A stretch of 64,000 nucleotides of DNA from Hydra vulgaris. Its lineage: Eukaryota; Cnidaria; Hydrozoa; Anthoathecata; Hydridae. Made by a program: the position numbers and the translations under genes. The notes beneath the pieces are model-generated. The model did no database searches, had not been told where the DNA came from, and saw only the letters and a program-made list of their open reading frames with translations. Location of the stretch: positions 15,961,001-16,025,000 of the forward strand of contig NC_088933.1 in NCBI RefSeq assembly GCF_038396675.1, read 5' to 3'. Shown one piece after another: positions 37,900-59,100 of this stretch (position 1 is its first letter; every line of letters begins with the position of its first letter).

Positions 37900-39620
37900 G
37901 GACATATTGTCATCGATCAGACTTTTGTTGCTGCTAAAACCATGTTCAACTTAAGCTTGTCCGTGCGATAAAATGAAGACAATTTTGAACATCAGTAATC
38001 TTTCTCTTACTCTTGAGTTGCTGGAGATAATTCTTCAATGAAAAACTAACATCAATCTTGCTGGTTGAAAGCCAGTTTGCGCAATTGAACAAATCTATTT
38101 TTAACAAAGATGTTGTAGTTTTGTCATTTAAAAGAAACATCTAATTGAATGAACTTTGCATAAAAGTTGCGTAGTAGTTCTTCAAGTGTCACCACCAGAA
38201 AAGTCATTGGTTTATCAGTTTGAAAAGAAATTAGAAGAAAAAAAAATAGCAAGATTGAAAATAACATTCTGTAATTTTTTCTAAAAATTTTAAAAATAAA
38301 ATGAAAAGAAAATACCAGAATATTTCTATACTTTGGTAATAAAACAAAATATATTACATAAAAAGCAATAAACATGCATCTGGATCAAATATTACCTACC
38401 AAGGAATGTATTACTGCCACTAATTTCTTCAAAAAACTTCAACTTTAAAGGAACAAAAACTTTTGTTTTAAACTAAAAATTTGTTCTTAAAATAAAAATT
38501 TGCTCAAGTACTTAAATGTTTGAAGTTGGTGTTTTGCCCTGATTTACCAAGTCCAGGTTGCTTACTCTTTGGTAAAGACTTCCAGTAGTCAACAACTAAG
38601 ATTACTTTTTACCAAACCTCTACGGCTTCCTTGGCAACACTTTTATTTTTACCCCGTTGAGTTCCACAAAATATGTAAGGAAAATCTGAACTTGTTGCCT
38701 CAGCTATTCTTTTATAATCACTTGCTCTTGATGAACTTTAATGAAATATTTAGTACATTGTAGACGTTAACTTCTTTAAGTTCCAATCTGTAGCTTTAGC
38801 ACCAGTTTGTAAGGATCCATTGATAGTATGTAAACCACAAGCAATATCAATGAGTGTACTTAATTCATGGTTATGACGTTCTTTGTTGAGCATTTCCAAA
38901 AACAGTTTATTTACATTAGAGCCATCCATAGAAACCTGAAGCATTTTTTCAGCATTTTAACTAGTCATGCAGGATTTAAACATATTTAGAATATCTGGGG
39001 TTGCAGCTTTTTCCATGAACTCTGAAGTATAATATATTGTACAAACAGTATTCTTCTCTTCACTCCAATAATGCATATAAGTAAGTCCATTTGACCTTTC
39101 TTTACAACTTTATTGTAAGACTCATCAAAAAGACATAAAAAGTTATCCAGCAGGTTAAGATCTTTTATCAGAATTTTTTTTAAATAAGGGGCAAGACCAT
39201 GAGTTACAATATAGCCAGATTTTGTTCAACCACATGAAAAGTTGCTGGCAATTTTGCTATCTGGAAACATCAAAGCAAATTGTTTAGACTTATTCTCACT
39301 TGATCTAAAAGAGTATTTGCTTTGAACAATATTTAAACAAAAAATTAATCCTGCTTTCAAAACTGATTCCTTCTGAAGCATGTCTGAAATGTAACATTTC
39401 TTTGATGAGGTAGGCTTCTGTAGTACTGATTGCAAAATTTCTTTGAACAAAACAACATAACCCTCTTTAGGCAATCACTATATGTGCTTTGCTCCTCTTG
39501 CATGTACATCAAGAGCCTTTATACCCATGCCTGCTAATGAGAATGACTTAAAACAAACTTTGCATCTTGCAAGGCTGGGATTTTTATCTTTCTGAAATCA
39601 TAAAGTGTAACTATCATTAT
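37900..39620 (-). pseudogene. hAT-like transposase of an uncharacterised cnidarian family
   Basis: Minus-strand order: PALQDAKFVLSHSH (a degraded Cys block), AGLIFCLNIVQSKYSFRSSE and LMFPDSKIASNFSCG (39226-39400). Then LQVSMDGSNVNKLFLEMLNK and CGLHTINGSLQTGAKATDW (38760-38950), a WxxLPKSKQP stretch, FQTDKPMTFLVVTLEELLRN (38150-38225) and KIDVSFSLKNYLQQLKSKRK (37990-38070). The MDGxNVNxxF and CGLHxxNxxxxxG blocks look like the first and middle parts of a hAT catalytic core. I know this order from abundant uncharacterised proteins of cnidarians and other marine animals. Frameshifts and stops throughout. Confidence 0.55.
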
Positions 39621-39773
39621 TTAACCAAATATTCCAGAAACTACTTTTATATTTAGGCATCTAAAGGTAATTAGTGAAAAACATATAACAATCTTTTTAA
39701 TATGAAGTTAGTTTAATATTTAAAAAAAAAACCATTAAAAAACTTACTCTAATACTCAGAGGGCTGATATATG

Positions 39774-39805
<32 letters not shown>

Positions 39806-39806
<1 letters not shown>

Positions 39807-40901
39807 AGCACATTTTTAAATTGGAATATATCTATAGACGCAATCAGGTTAATAACGGTAATTATTGATTTTTAATCACTTTTACACAAATAAATTGATA
39901 AATTTTAGTGCAATTTGATCTTTTGCTCTGCCAGTATCATTTTTATTGCATTTTACGAAATGCCTAAAGGAAAGTATTTGACAGATGCTGAAAAATACAA
40001 ATTAATTTATATCGTGGCTCAGAAATCTCACCAGCACTTTCTATACGAGAAATAGCAAAAAAAATTGGAAGATCTGACCATGTTGGACGAAACTACATTG
40101 CAAAAGGTGACAATTACAGTGTAAAAAAAGCAACAAATGGCAACAAAGTATTAACAAATTGGCAAATTAATCGAATTTGCTTTGAAGCAACCTAAAATAA
40201 ATTGAATGCAACACAAATAAAGGATAAATTATTATTGCCTGTCACCAATAAACATGTTGCACATATTCTACGTACAACACCAAACATAAAGTGGAAGAAA
40301 CCACACCAAAAACCAATGTTAAAAAAACACCATAAAATTGCTAGATTACAGTTTGCTAAACTCTGACTCTGTGTTGTGGTTTACCTAAAATGAACTCAAT
40401 AAAGTATACAGAAATGTTGGATGATGTTCTCATAACTTATATGGATGAAAACATGGACGATAATGCCATATTTCAGCAAGATAATGCTGCAATTCACACA
40501 TCTAGGCATTCTATGAAATGGTTTAAAGACCACAACATCCCGATTCTCGAATGGCCAGCTTGTAGCCCGGACTTAAATCCTATCGAGAACGTGTGGGGAA
40601 TGCTATCGAGAAAAGTTTATGACGCTAAAGCAGCCGGACACCAATTTAAAACTGTTACTGAGTTAAATTGTAAAATCCTTGAAGCATTGTCCGAGTTGGA
40701 TCAAACTACACTTCAACGACAAGTGGAGTCAATGAAAGGCAGAGTTTTTGAGGTGATCCAGTGTAATGGAGGACATACGCATTACTAATTTCCATCTTTT
40801 AATGTCAAAAATATGACTGCGTCTATAGATATATTAGATATTCCAATTAAAAAATGTACTATAATAGATTATATATAGATATTCCAATTAAAAAATGTAC
40901 T
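39806..40901 (+). mobile_element. Tc1-like transposon 3, deleted
   Basis: The left end agcacatttttaaattggaa (39807-39826) continues atatctatagacgca. The complement is at the right end (tgcgtctatagatat, 40818-40832, then ttccaattaaaaaatgtac to 40859). The last 28 bases are repeated at 40874-40901. The left side abuts a TA array (39775-39806). At about 1.1 kb it is shorter than a full Tc1. Confidence 0.75.
39960..40788 (+). pseudogene. Tc1-like transposase 3, first catalytic region deleted
   Basis: The start MPKGKYLTDAEKYKLIYIVA is followed by frame changes through the helix-turn-helix region. The last 132 codons are open (40390-40788) and read [20 protein letters not shown], then [34 protein letters not shown] and [20 protein letters not shown]. 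From the QDN Asp to the IEN Glu there are 34 residues, the DD34E spacing of Tc1. The block with the first Asp is missing around 40370. Confidence 0.82.
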
Positions 40902-41086
40902 TTTGTATATCAAACATACTCTCATGTTAATAAAGACACATTGAAAAATTTTTTTTGTGATTTTTATTAGCCCACAACACAACAATTATTTTGATAATAA
41001 CTTGCATGCATATTAGTTGACAATTCATAGAAAAAAATTAAGACAAAGAGAAAAAGTTTGATGCGCCTAAACGAATATGCCTCAGT

Positions 41087-41237
<151 letters not shown>

Positions 41238-41399
41238 ACTTTAACTCATCAAAGAGGTAACTATATGCTTCTCTAAAGATAAGTATAATCCATTTGCTTT
41301 AATAAAATTTCCTAGATGATAAAAAAAAAAGAAAGTAAGGAGAAATTAAGGAGAGCAGTCAAATTTTAACTTTTTTTAAGACTTTTAAGGAGTTTTTTT

Positions 41400-41440
41400 T
41401 TTTAAAGGATATATAAGGTTTTTAAGGAGTGGGAACCCTG
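41400..41440. mobile_element. hAT-type right terminus
   Basis: The complement of 41421-41440 reads CAGGGTTCCCACTCCTTAAA, a common hAT-type end with CAGGG and a G/C-rich start. It may be the 5' boundary of the hAT-like remnant at 37900-39620. The partner terminus was not found. Confidence 0.4.
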
Positions 41441-42629
41441 TACCTGCTATCTACATTTTTATTTTTTGGCATTCTCAATCTATGACTAAACCCTGAATTA
41501 GCCACATAATTCATGTAAAAATAACCAATTAAAAAATAGATGGCGACATAAGTTGGTGTAAAAACTTCAATAAACTTGAAACCCAAATTTCTAACACAGT
41601 TTCTAGCAAAATGCTTATTTTTGCTGACAGTGATAAAACTATTTATCACACACACACACACAAAAAAAATAATAATAATAATAATATATTATTAATAACA
41701 TTATTGGGAATGTTTTAGATTGCTAAGAGAAATACAGCAATATATATCATATGAAAGCTACTTAAATTATTGAGAAATACCTTATAGTAATACTATATTA
41801 TTATATACATGATGAACACATAAAGAAATTTAATAACAAACTACCTTCATCAGCTGCTGGTAAAAGACAAAGTTCAGGTTATAAAAAAACATGCTAAAAG
41901 TCTATTTTTTAATACATCAGAAAAAAATCTCCTCAATCTAAAATATAAAAAGCAGCTATTTTTCATCAAAAGCTTTAAGAGAAATTATGAACTTTAGAGG
42001 ACTACCCAAGAGATAAGTTGTTCAAAAAAGGATGCGTATTTTTTTTATAACCCAATAAAAGGGTTATTAGGGGTTGTAGGGTTTGGTACAATCATTTTTA
42101 TTATAAAATCATATTAAATGTTTCTTGATAAGAGGTTAAATATTGCAACTAATAATTGTCATAATTTAATGACAACTATAATAAATAGTTGTCATAACTT
42201 ATGATGAAGGTTTTCATGTCAATAAATTCAAAAGTATGTTCATTAACTATGTATAAATCAAAAGAATCTTAAAGATTTTTGCTCAAATATGTATAAATCA
42301 AAGGAATTCAAAAGTATGTTGTTTTTTTAATTCACTTGTTTTTATTCAGAAAACAGTTGGTGTGAAAGTTCTTTTTGTTTTAAAAATCAATAGAGCTCCA
42401 TAGGAGTTTTAACTAAAAGTTAGTCTAATTGTTTGACTTAAGTCTTAATGACCTTTCAAGACAGCCACAGACTACTTTTTTAAAATCTCAAAAAAAAAAT
42501 AAAAAAACTTTAATGTGTTTATATAAATACTACCAACAAAAAAAATATTTTATGACTTCTTGAAACCATTAAAAAGTATAATTAAAACTTACATTCTTGA
42601 AATCATTAAAAAGTAGAAATAAAACTTAC
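41441..42629. other. Downstream flank of the astacin gene; further exons not identified
   Basis: On the minus strand this should hold the 3' exons of the astacin gene. A possible tiny exon CAGCTGATGAAG with AG and GT borders lies near 41890-41902 but cannot be supported. 42583-42629 contains a tandem duplication that includes the exon 5 donor (see findings). Confidence 0.3.
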
Positions 42630-51935
<9,306 letters not shown>

Positions 51936-51959
51936 CTGAAAAAACAAATAACTATACAG

Positions 51960-52021
51960 TAAAACACACACACATACATGCAAAACATTACACATAAACA
52001 ACACACATATACACACATACA

Positions 52022-52062
<41 letters not shown>
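51960..52062. repeat. (CA)n-rich and (TA)n stretch
   Basis: Imperfect cacaca/catacaca from 51960 to 52020, then gtgtgtgta and TA to 52062. Confidence 0.8.
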
Positions 52063-52065
<3 letters not shown>

Positions 52066-52068
<3 letters not shown>

Positions 52069-52435
52069 CGCTTCATAAGGGAGAAGTTCTTCAGGGTTTG
52101 TGTTTTAAGTTAAAGAGTTAAAAAAGAGTTGTTACCGCAATTAAGTAACCTCCTTGACTGTAGCCGCTCTCTTGACCTGGGGAGGTGAACAACATTAATA
52201 CATATATATATGCGATATATGCGGTAGTGGTGTCGTGGTAGAGCGCTCGCTTTATAAGCCAGAGGTTCCGAGTTCGATCCCCACCACGTCTCTGGTAGTA
52301 CCGTGCTCAACTTGTTTCTCTGCGCAGCAGCCTTGTTCATCAAGGTTCGTGATTTGGAGTTATAGAGTTGAGAGAGGGTTATAACCACAATTAAGTGGTT
52401 CAAGCTTGGCAGATAAAGCAGGCCTAACAACATTT
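52066..52435 (+). mobile_element. Second tRNA-derived SINE family, full copy and a tail copy
   Basis: 52213-52435: the head gtggtgtcgtggtagagcgc (A box), the loop gctttataagcc and the B box gagttcgatccccacc (52270-52285), then the body gcagccttgttcatcaaggt and gagttgagagagggttataa. 52066-52190 is a related tail copy (gttaaagagttaaaaaagag, gttaccgcaattaagtaacc). A functional tRNA is less likely because no closing acceptor stem follows at the right distance. Confidence 0.72.
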
Positions 52436-52639
52436 ACATTGTACTTTTAGACTTTGTCTGAGAGTATGAGGGTTGTTATTCGTCAATATAGGAATGCCAA
52501 CAATATTGCAGTACTTTTTTGTAGTAAATAAATGAGTTATGTTGCCTTAAAAAATTTAAATCCACAAGCCACTGCAAGCTAATCACTGCAAGCTAATAGA
52601 GGCATTTTAGATGTAAAATTTTCATGAAGATTGTTATTG

Positions 52640-53870
52640 TAGATAAGAGACATAACAGGAACAAAGACTTTGTGGTACCCTTATAGTTACTTGAAATAAA
52701 GTGGAGTGTAGGCCTTCAAGAATAACTTTAATTCCGCAGTTAAAAAGAAATAATTTATTAATCTCAAAAACTTTATATAAAGAAACTAATAACAGAGTGA
52801 AGACTAATCGTAGTATAGTTGGAGAGGTCAAAGTATTTTCTAGAGTTTTGTAAAATTGGAACCACTTATCTAGCCCTTTTTGAAAGTTTAGCAAAAATTG
52901 AAAAGAATTCTGAAGAACACTTTTTTAAGACTACGATGTAAATCTTGTCTGGAGCACTAACTGTAGAAGTGTTCAATTGAGAATTAACTTTAGCGTTAGA
53001 AGCCATAGTGATTTTAATGTTTAACAATGGGTTAATCTGTTTAACTGGCAGGAAGAGTGTGGCCATTAGATTCAAGAGTTGAATTAGAAATAGATTTTTT
53101 TGCAAAAAACTCTGCCTTATTCTGGGGAGAAGTAAAAAGTCTGATCCATGAATTAGAGATTAAATGTTAGAGTTACTTTAGTTAATGACAGTGTTAAAGA
53201 CTTACCAAAACTCTCGAGATCCTAGCATCTGAGATAAGAAACAAGATTTAGTAAACTTAGAATAACAGCTTAACGTCAGACAGGACCTTTTTACATTGGC
53301 TTCTTGGAATAATAAAAGGAAATTTGTTTATAAAAGAGATGTTCTTGTAAAAAAGATCAAAAAAATGATTACTGTTTAATAAAGCAACTGCTCAAGATGG
53401 TAAAAAATAGGGAGTATTGAAGAAAAGGAATAGAAGCTTCCAAGCTTTTATTCCAGAAGGAATAAAAGCTTCCAAGACGCACTTTATGCATACATATTAT
53501 GGGTATAAACATATATTTGCTATTTATCTAGATGCTGGCAAACAATATCCTTTCATATTTATATAAAGTTTAGTATTTATATGGTGCATTTGCCGAAAAA
53601 GAAGATGATCAGATAAATGAGTGGTGTGACTCTAATACGACAAGAAAAGGAGGCATAGTCTTGGACAGATTAGAAAAAAGCGTTTAACCGGACAACATTT
53701 GTTAGAGAAGATTAAAGTGATGTAGGTATCAGCATGTAGAGAAGTAGAAGCTTCACGAGAAAACGGTAGTGGTAGAAGTAAGAAAACTTGAAGAGAGTGC
53801 CTTTTATACTGTATGAATGAGGTTTAGTTAAAGAAAGAACATGCTCTAGACAGCATAAAAGAGGAAAGCT
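52640..53870 (-). pseudogene. LINE (CR1-like) remnant, endonuclease end to reverse transcriptase
   Basis: Minus-strand scraps in order: FFDLFYKNISFINKFPFII, RSQCKKVLSDVKLLF and SNSWIRLFTSPQNKAEFFAK. Then SAPDKIYIVVLKKCSSEFFS (the SGPDGIPxxxLK block of the RT domain), an YTTISLHSVIS trace of YRPISLLSxxSK, and INKLFLFNCGIKVILEGLHS, ending at the GVPQGS position (RVPQSLCS). Many stops. It lies upstream of the astacin exons, on the same strand. Confidence 0.68.
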
Positions 53871-53879
53871 AAAGCCTGA

Positions 53880-53990
53880 TGATGACGACGACGATGATGA
53901 TGATTATTATTATTATGATGATGATCATAATAATCATGATGGTAATGATGATTAAGATGATCATGTTGATCATAATGATGTTTATATATG
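53880..53990. repeat. Imperfect (GAT)n trinucleotide repeat
   Basis: gatgatgacgacgacgatga followed by tat/gat/cat variants for about 110 bp. Confidence 0.85.
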
Positions 53991-54047
53991 CATAATTATA
54001 CAAAATATAAAATAAAAACAAAAAAACTTTAGGATGTATATTGTTTA

Positions 54048-54135
54048 TGCAGCCCCGGTCACAAACCCGGCCACGGCTATATTTTATCAGACCCGGCCCT
54101 GGCCCCGGTCAAATATCAACCCCGGTTGTTTACTA
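54048..54135. repeat. CCCGG-rich block in an AT-rich region
   Basis: agccccggtcacaaacccgg, gacccggccctggccccggt and aaccccggttg give about six CCCGG motifs within 80 bp. This looks like part of an interspersed repeat. Its origin is unknown. Confidence 0.5.
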
Positions 54136-54604
54136 CTTGTAATGCAATCATTAATGATTATTCTAAACAAGTATGAGAAATGATTGTTCAAAGGGAATTG
54201 ATTTCATAAGAGCCATTACAGTTATTTAAATTTAATTTAATTAACTATGTGATACCGCATCCATAATTTCTCATCTGGTATCGTTATTTTAATTAAATCT
54301 CGTGGTATCGTGATTCTCACCTGGTCTTTTGTTCTGTTTTCAACATTCAACAACTAAACTTTAGTTTTAAACAAACAAGCATAAGTAACTTTAGTTATTA
54401 AAGAAAACTAATCTTCACTCATTATGCCTTTTACAACTTCTTTAATCAAGAATTATTTTAAGAAAAATATATAGGTGAGCACTACTTACTAAGTATTGTT
54501 TATATTTTATCTCAAAAGGTAATTGCTGGCAGTACTGGAAATAATCCTGAGATTGATTACTGGTAGAATTGTTTATATATAATAACTTAACTCTCAAATG
54601 TAAT

Positions 54605-54685
54605 ACTATGCGTGGCCAATCGGATAAAGCTATGGCCTATGTGTCTGGAGATCTAGGTTTAAGTCTTTTCGAAGGACTTAATTTT
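54605..54685 (+). mobile_element. Possible tRNA-derived SINE head
   Basis: gtggccaatcggataaagct resembles an A box and aggtttaagtcttttcg a B box, 34 bp apart, as in a tRNA. The body is not shared with the other SINEs here. Otherwise 54136-55165 shows no gene. Confidence 0.4.
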
Positions 54686-55796
54686 TTAAATTTTTTTTAA
54701 TTAAAAATGCAATTTTTTTTTTATGTTTTTATGTTAAAACTATTATTGTTTATTAACTAATACGATTTAAAAAAATTTAATTTATTTGGTGGAGCAATAA
54801 TTCATAAATCTACTGATTTTTAGGAAGAACGCTCACAGTGTGCTAAATTGACTGCGAGGTTGTATGTCTGCCCACTCTAAATTTTTTTTGTTTCATATAT
54901 AGATACCTACTAACTAATTGTAAAAAAAAAATTAAGTTCACGCCTATCAAAGGGTCTTCTTTTGGTAATAATATTTCTGATATTCAAATGATTCGATGTC
55001 AAATGAGTTAATTATTTAACTCATTTGACAATGTTTAGATGTAAAATTTACAGTAAATGCCCCCAAAATTATTAAAATATTAATAGAAGAAAATCCTAAA
55101 ATACCAGCGAAAGTACAGCAAAGAAAAAAACAACGAATAGAAAAATATTTAAAATATATATATTTTTAGGGATCCCTCAAGTTGTTTAAACATTGGACGG
55201 GTACTTAATACTACCAAAATAATAAGTTTTTCAAAAATATATCATGTTAGGTCTCAAAAGAAGGGAAATTTTGTAAAAAGTTCAAAAATATTTTTCATTT
55301 CATATATAAAATTTTTTTTTAATTTCATCACCTGAAAAATTACATTTTTAACTAAAAATAAAAATGTGCATTTTTACAAGAAAATTGAATTAATTTTTTT
55401 TTTTTCTCAACGTTTCTATAAAATGATAATTAATTTTGAAATTTTTATATATTATATAAAAATTTTGGTCAGGGTGGCCAGCCAAAAACTAATTTAAAAG
55501 TATGCAGTCTTCTTCTTGCAGTTTTGCGCTCGCCCACATGCCCGCCAATACTACGGCTGGCATTTTTTTAAGCACTCACCAAAAAATTTCAAGGGTGAAC
55601 AAATCTTTTTTCCTAATCAAATTCTAATCAAAGGGGTACAAAAATCCCGACAATACCAGACAAATAATTACTGTCCAGCCAGCGCTTTTTTGTGCGCTGG
55701 CGATAAAATTCAAACGGAAAAGACTGATACATAGTATGGATACATAGTATGGAACAAACATTTAAAAATATTTTATATTGTATATACAGTGGGCAA

Positions 55797-57432
55797 AATA
55801 ATTGTCCTTACATTAATGAAAAGTATCTATATTTGATCAAAACAACATTTAAAAGTATTTAGATAGTTGTAATTAAGAGTTTTTAAAGAAATATTATAAT
55901 ATTAAAGTAATTTTAAGTTTATTAGTTAAAAATATATTAATATATGAAAAGTTATATAAGTTTATTTGAAAAGAGTTAAAAGTTTAAACAAAAAAATTGT
56001 CCGTACACTATGTTAATTTTTAAATTAAAATTAGTTAAAATTAAATTAATATCTTGTTGGACCACCATCAGCTTCAATAACTGCTCTACAACGATTTTTC
56101 ATTGATGAGACGAGTTTAGGCGTAATTTCTTGATTAATTGATGACCAAACATCTAAAACCAATTCTTTGAGCTCGTTTTTATTCTTTGGAGCTCGATCTT
56201 TCATTCTTTTTTCCACCACCGACCATAAATGTTTTATAGGGTTCAAATCAGGCGATTGTGCAACTCAATCCAATACGTTAATGCCATTTGCAGCAAGATA
56301 TCTGGTTACAGATCCAACTTAGTGCTTTGGATCGTTGCCATGTTGGAATATAAATTCCGTTCCAAGTCCTAATTTTCCTGCCGAAGCAACCAAATTCCGT
56401 TCTAATATGGATCTATATAAGTGTTGATCCATTTTCTCATCAATAAATTCAATTTGCCAACACTGGACGCACTCATGCAGCCCCAAACCATAACATTTCC
56501 ACCACAAAATTTAAATGTTGCCTTCAAACACTTCACATTACATTCTTCTCCAACTCTTCTATAAACTTTTGCACCACCACCAGCCCCATATAAATTAAAT
56601 TTACTCTCGTCTGACCAAATAATCATATTCCAGAAAGGAACATGTTCTGAAGGATGTATCATCCTTTAGAACATGTTCCTTTGCCCACTGCAACCATTTT
56701 CTCTTGTTCACTATGCTGATGAATGGTTTTCTCCGAGGCGTCCGTGCAAAAATATTGGCTTCATGCAGTCTGTTCCTAATTGTTTGTGGCGATAATTTAA
56801 TATTTAATTCATTTTCCAGCTCTTTTGATATTTCTACGGCATTTTTTCTTCTATTCTGCTCGATTTTCCCAACTATTCATCTGTCAACTCTTGGCGTTTT
56901 TGATCTTTTTCTGCCTCGTACACCATTATTTGCCACTGATTTTGTTTTTAAATACTTTTCCCATATATATTGAACAGAGCTTGGTGGTATTTTCAACATT
57001 TTTGCAACTTTTCTAATTGATAATCCATTTTCCCTATCAAAAATTACTCGTTTACGTAAGTCAATACTATATTCTTTTCTTTTTCCTTCCATCATAGCCA
57101 CGTAGTTAAAAAAAAGGTTTATTGTTATTTATTATAGTATTATTTAACCTAAAAGTACAAGATATTAATATAAAAATCATTTATAAACAAAATGTTACCT
57201 TTTAAATCAAATGTACGGACAATTTTTTGGTTTTAAAATTTTTAAAACTTTTAACAAACTTAATTATAATTTAAATTGTCGGGAGAAAATTAAAGATGGT
57301 GTGTCGTTTTTATTTGTTTTCTTGTGCGCTATCTATTGGTTTAATTTTTTTTTTTCTTTCATTTAAAGTTTTAGAGCTTTTTTCAAAAAACCTTACTTTT
57401 TATTAATGTACAGACAATTATTTTGCCCACTA
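55797..57432 (-). mobile_element. Tc1-like transposon 4, IR/DR type
   Basis: Left end CAGTGGGCAAAATAATTGTC after TA. Right end (complement) gacaattattttgcccacta before TATA. Inner repeats attgtccgtaca (55996-56007) and its complement (57212-57223) are 195 bp from the outer ones (55801-55812 and 57407-57418) on both sides. Nested in the hAT-like element at 55470-59474. Confidence 0.9.
56046..57101 (-). pseudogene. Tc1-like transposase 4, catalytic Glu replaced by Lys
   Basis: Minus-strand order: EGKRKEYSIDLRKRVIFDRE and NGLSIRKVAKMLKIPPSSVQ (helix-turn-helix), GVRGRKRSKTPRVDR, then NMIIWSDESKFNLYGAGGGA with the first Asp, [31 protein letters not shown], and SPDLNPIKHLWSVVEKRMKD, where the usual PIEHLW reads PIKHLW. 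The end is SMKNRCRAVIEADGGPTRY. The catalytic Asp of the QDN block reads Gly (HGND). A TGA replaces the expected Trp before AQSPD. A hairpin at 56634-56681 disrupts the frame before WSDESKF. It is dead, but the most complete Tc1 ORF here. Confidence 0.85.
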
Positions 57433-57519
57433 TATATATAGATACACTAGATTATCCAACAGTTCTATTTAATCTCTTTCTTAGATTGCCAAGTTTTTTA
57501 GTGAAATATCAAGCTTTTT

Positions 57520-58815
57520 AATTGCCAGTTCTTTTCCTAAAATTGTGCTTCTAAAGAAATTTACTTTTGTAAGGATAGTAAAGTTTCGCTTTTCTTCTGC
57601 TTCAATGCTTAACTTGTCAGGATTTTAGAACTTTGATGCATTTTTCAAAATTTTTTTTCTGTTTCTTCAAACTTACAAATTCTTCATCAATATATTTTCT
57701 TGCTTACTTTGTCTACCTTTAACTTATTTTCCTTCAACACTGAATTGTACCTATTTTATGCTAACCTTTAGCTTTTTAAAAGATCACTGGGAAGCTCATA
57801 CTGATGAAAAGCAATATCATGGGAATCGATGTGGTCGTAAACTATTTTTTGGGAAACAAGAGATTTCTCTTTTAGATTTTCTACTTACAACTGCTTGTTA
57901 ACACTAAATCCTTGTTCTATTGCCTAGTGGCCATGACATAAAACAAAAATGATAGCACAGACTTTCCACAATGCTGAATACTTTTGAGTTTTGTGCAAAT
58001 CAAAGAAACCAAGAAATTTATCAACGGAATTAGTTAATTTATTAAAGGACTCAAATTTATTTATTATCATTTTTAAGACTATAAACCGAACACATTTTGC
58101 ACCAACAAATTCATCAAATTGTTGTTTTACATTATCTGCATTGTAAGTTGAAAGCCATTTTAATGCACTTAATCTCTCAGCAAGACTCTTGAATTTCAGA
58201 GTGGATACTTCCTTGTTTTAAACCATTGGATTTGGAGACAGATGAAGCATTCCTCTTTAAAGAATACTTCAATATTCATCTTTTTTGTAATTTATGCAAT
58301 AACATTATGATAATCTGCCTACAATTTTACTTAAATTCTAATTTTGGTTAACAATGAAGAGAACTTAGCATTTTAGTGCTGTTCCTATGTCGATTTGGTC
58401 TACCTCTAGCTGGTCATTTGAATTCTCTACTTTAATCTTTGGTAAACTAAATGCTGTTGCAGCTTCTTTTAAAATGTTTATAATAATTTTTATCAAATTT
58501 TGTAACATTTTGTTTAAACTGTTCAATAAAAATACCACCATAGGTCTGTCTGTTTGAAACAGAACTAATCTGAAATAGAACTAATCCTTTTAATTCTTTA
58601 GTAAGATCTTTAAAAAACTGCATTCGCAAAGGTACAAACTTGTCAAGATAATAATCTAAAAGAGCTTCATAGCTCTTGTTTTTGGGATGTCTTCTTTTGC
58701 ACATTGATTCATAATACTTTATAATTTTAATCATGTTCAGCAATACAATATTTCCTTTAGAAGCCACAGATTCATCTTCTACCCAGAAAGTTGCACAGAA
58801 ACTGCAACATAATAG
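57520..58815 (-). pseudogene. hAT-like transposase of the 55470-59474 element
   Basis: Minus strand: FCATFWVEDESVASKGNIVL, MIKIIKYYESMCKRRHPKNK, SYEALLDYYLDKFVPLRMQF and FFKDLTKELKGLVLFQISSV, open for 106 codons (58447-58767). Decayed pieces follow: a trace of a GxADTERGFSxN-type block (near 57940), NKDLVLTS, and a lysine-rich end KARKYIDEEFVSLKKQKK (57660-57710). The order fits the abundant cnidarian hAT-like family also seen at 37900-39620, but from a different subfamily. The acceptor TGTTGCAG|TTTCTG at 58804 suggests an upstream exon. Confidence 0.5.
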
Positions 58816-58981
58816 TAAAAAAATTATTAAAGCTTAAATTAAGCTTATTACTCTTAATTTATGTGTATATAATACATATGTATGTATGTATATATATATA
58901 CATATATATAATACATCAGGAAAACATATATTCAAATAAAAGTAAAAAAACTCAAACTAAAATAAAAACTAATAAACTACC

Positions 58982-59100
58982 AGTAGAGAATATATTTGCT
59001 GCGTCATGTTTCTTTGCGTTAAATTTATGCTTTTTAGCAGATGGATCAGAATCCAAGGCAAATACTTCCATGTTAGAAATATCAGTATTCATTCTGCACT
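58982..59100 (-). CDS. Possible first exon of the hAT-like transposase
   Basis: Minus-strand frame MEVFALDSDPSAKKHKFNAK then KHDAANIFSTG up to a possible donor ACTG|GTAGTT. It lies inside the element upstream of the main ORF. The phase does not match the acceptor at 58804, so either another exon intervenes or the call is wrong. Confidence 0.3.

Noticed and set aside
41422..41661. Minus-strand 79-codon frame as a further astacin or ShK exon
   Set aside because: The Cys spacing does not fit a ShK domain, the start is a (GT)n run, and the far end overlaps a hAT-type terminus.
52213..52285. Functional tRNA gene
   Set aside because: A and B boxes are good, but the arms do not close into a cloverleaf with a proper acceptor stem, and the body continues into a SINE tail found elsewhere.
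53882..53990. GAT repeat as part of an acidic coding tract
   Set aside because: No open frame with conserved flanks on either side; it lies beside a decayed LINE.
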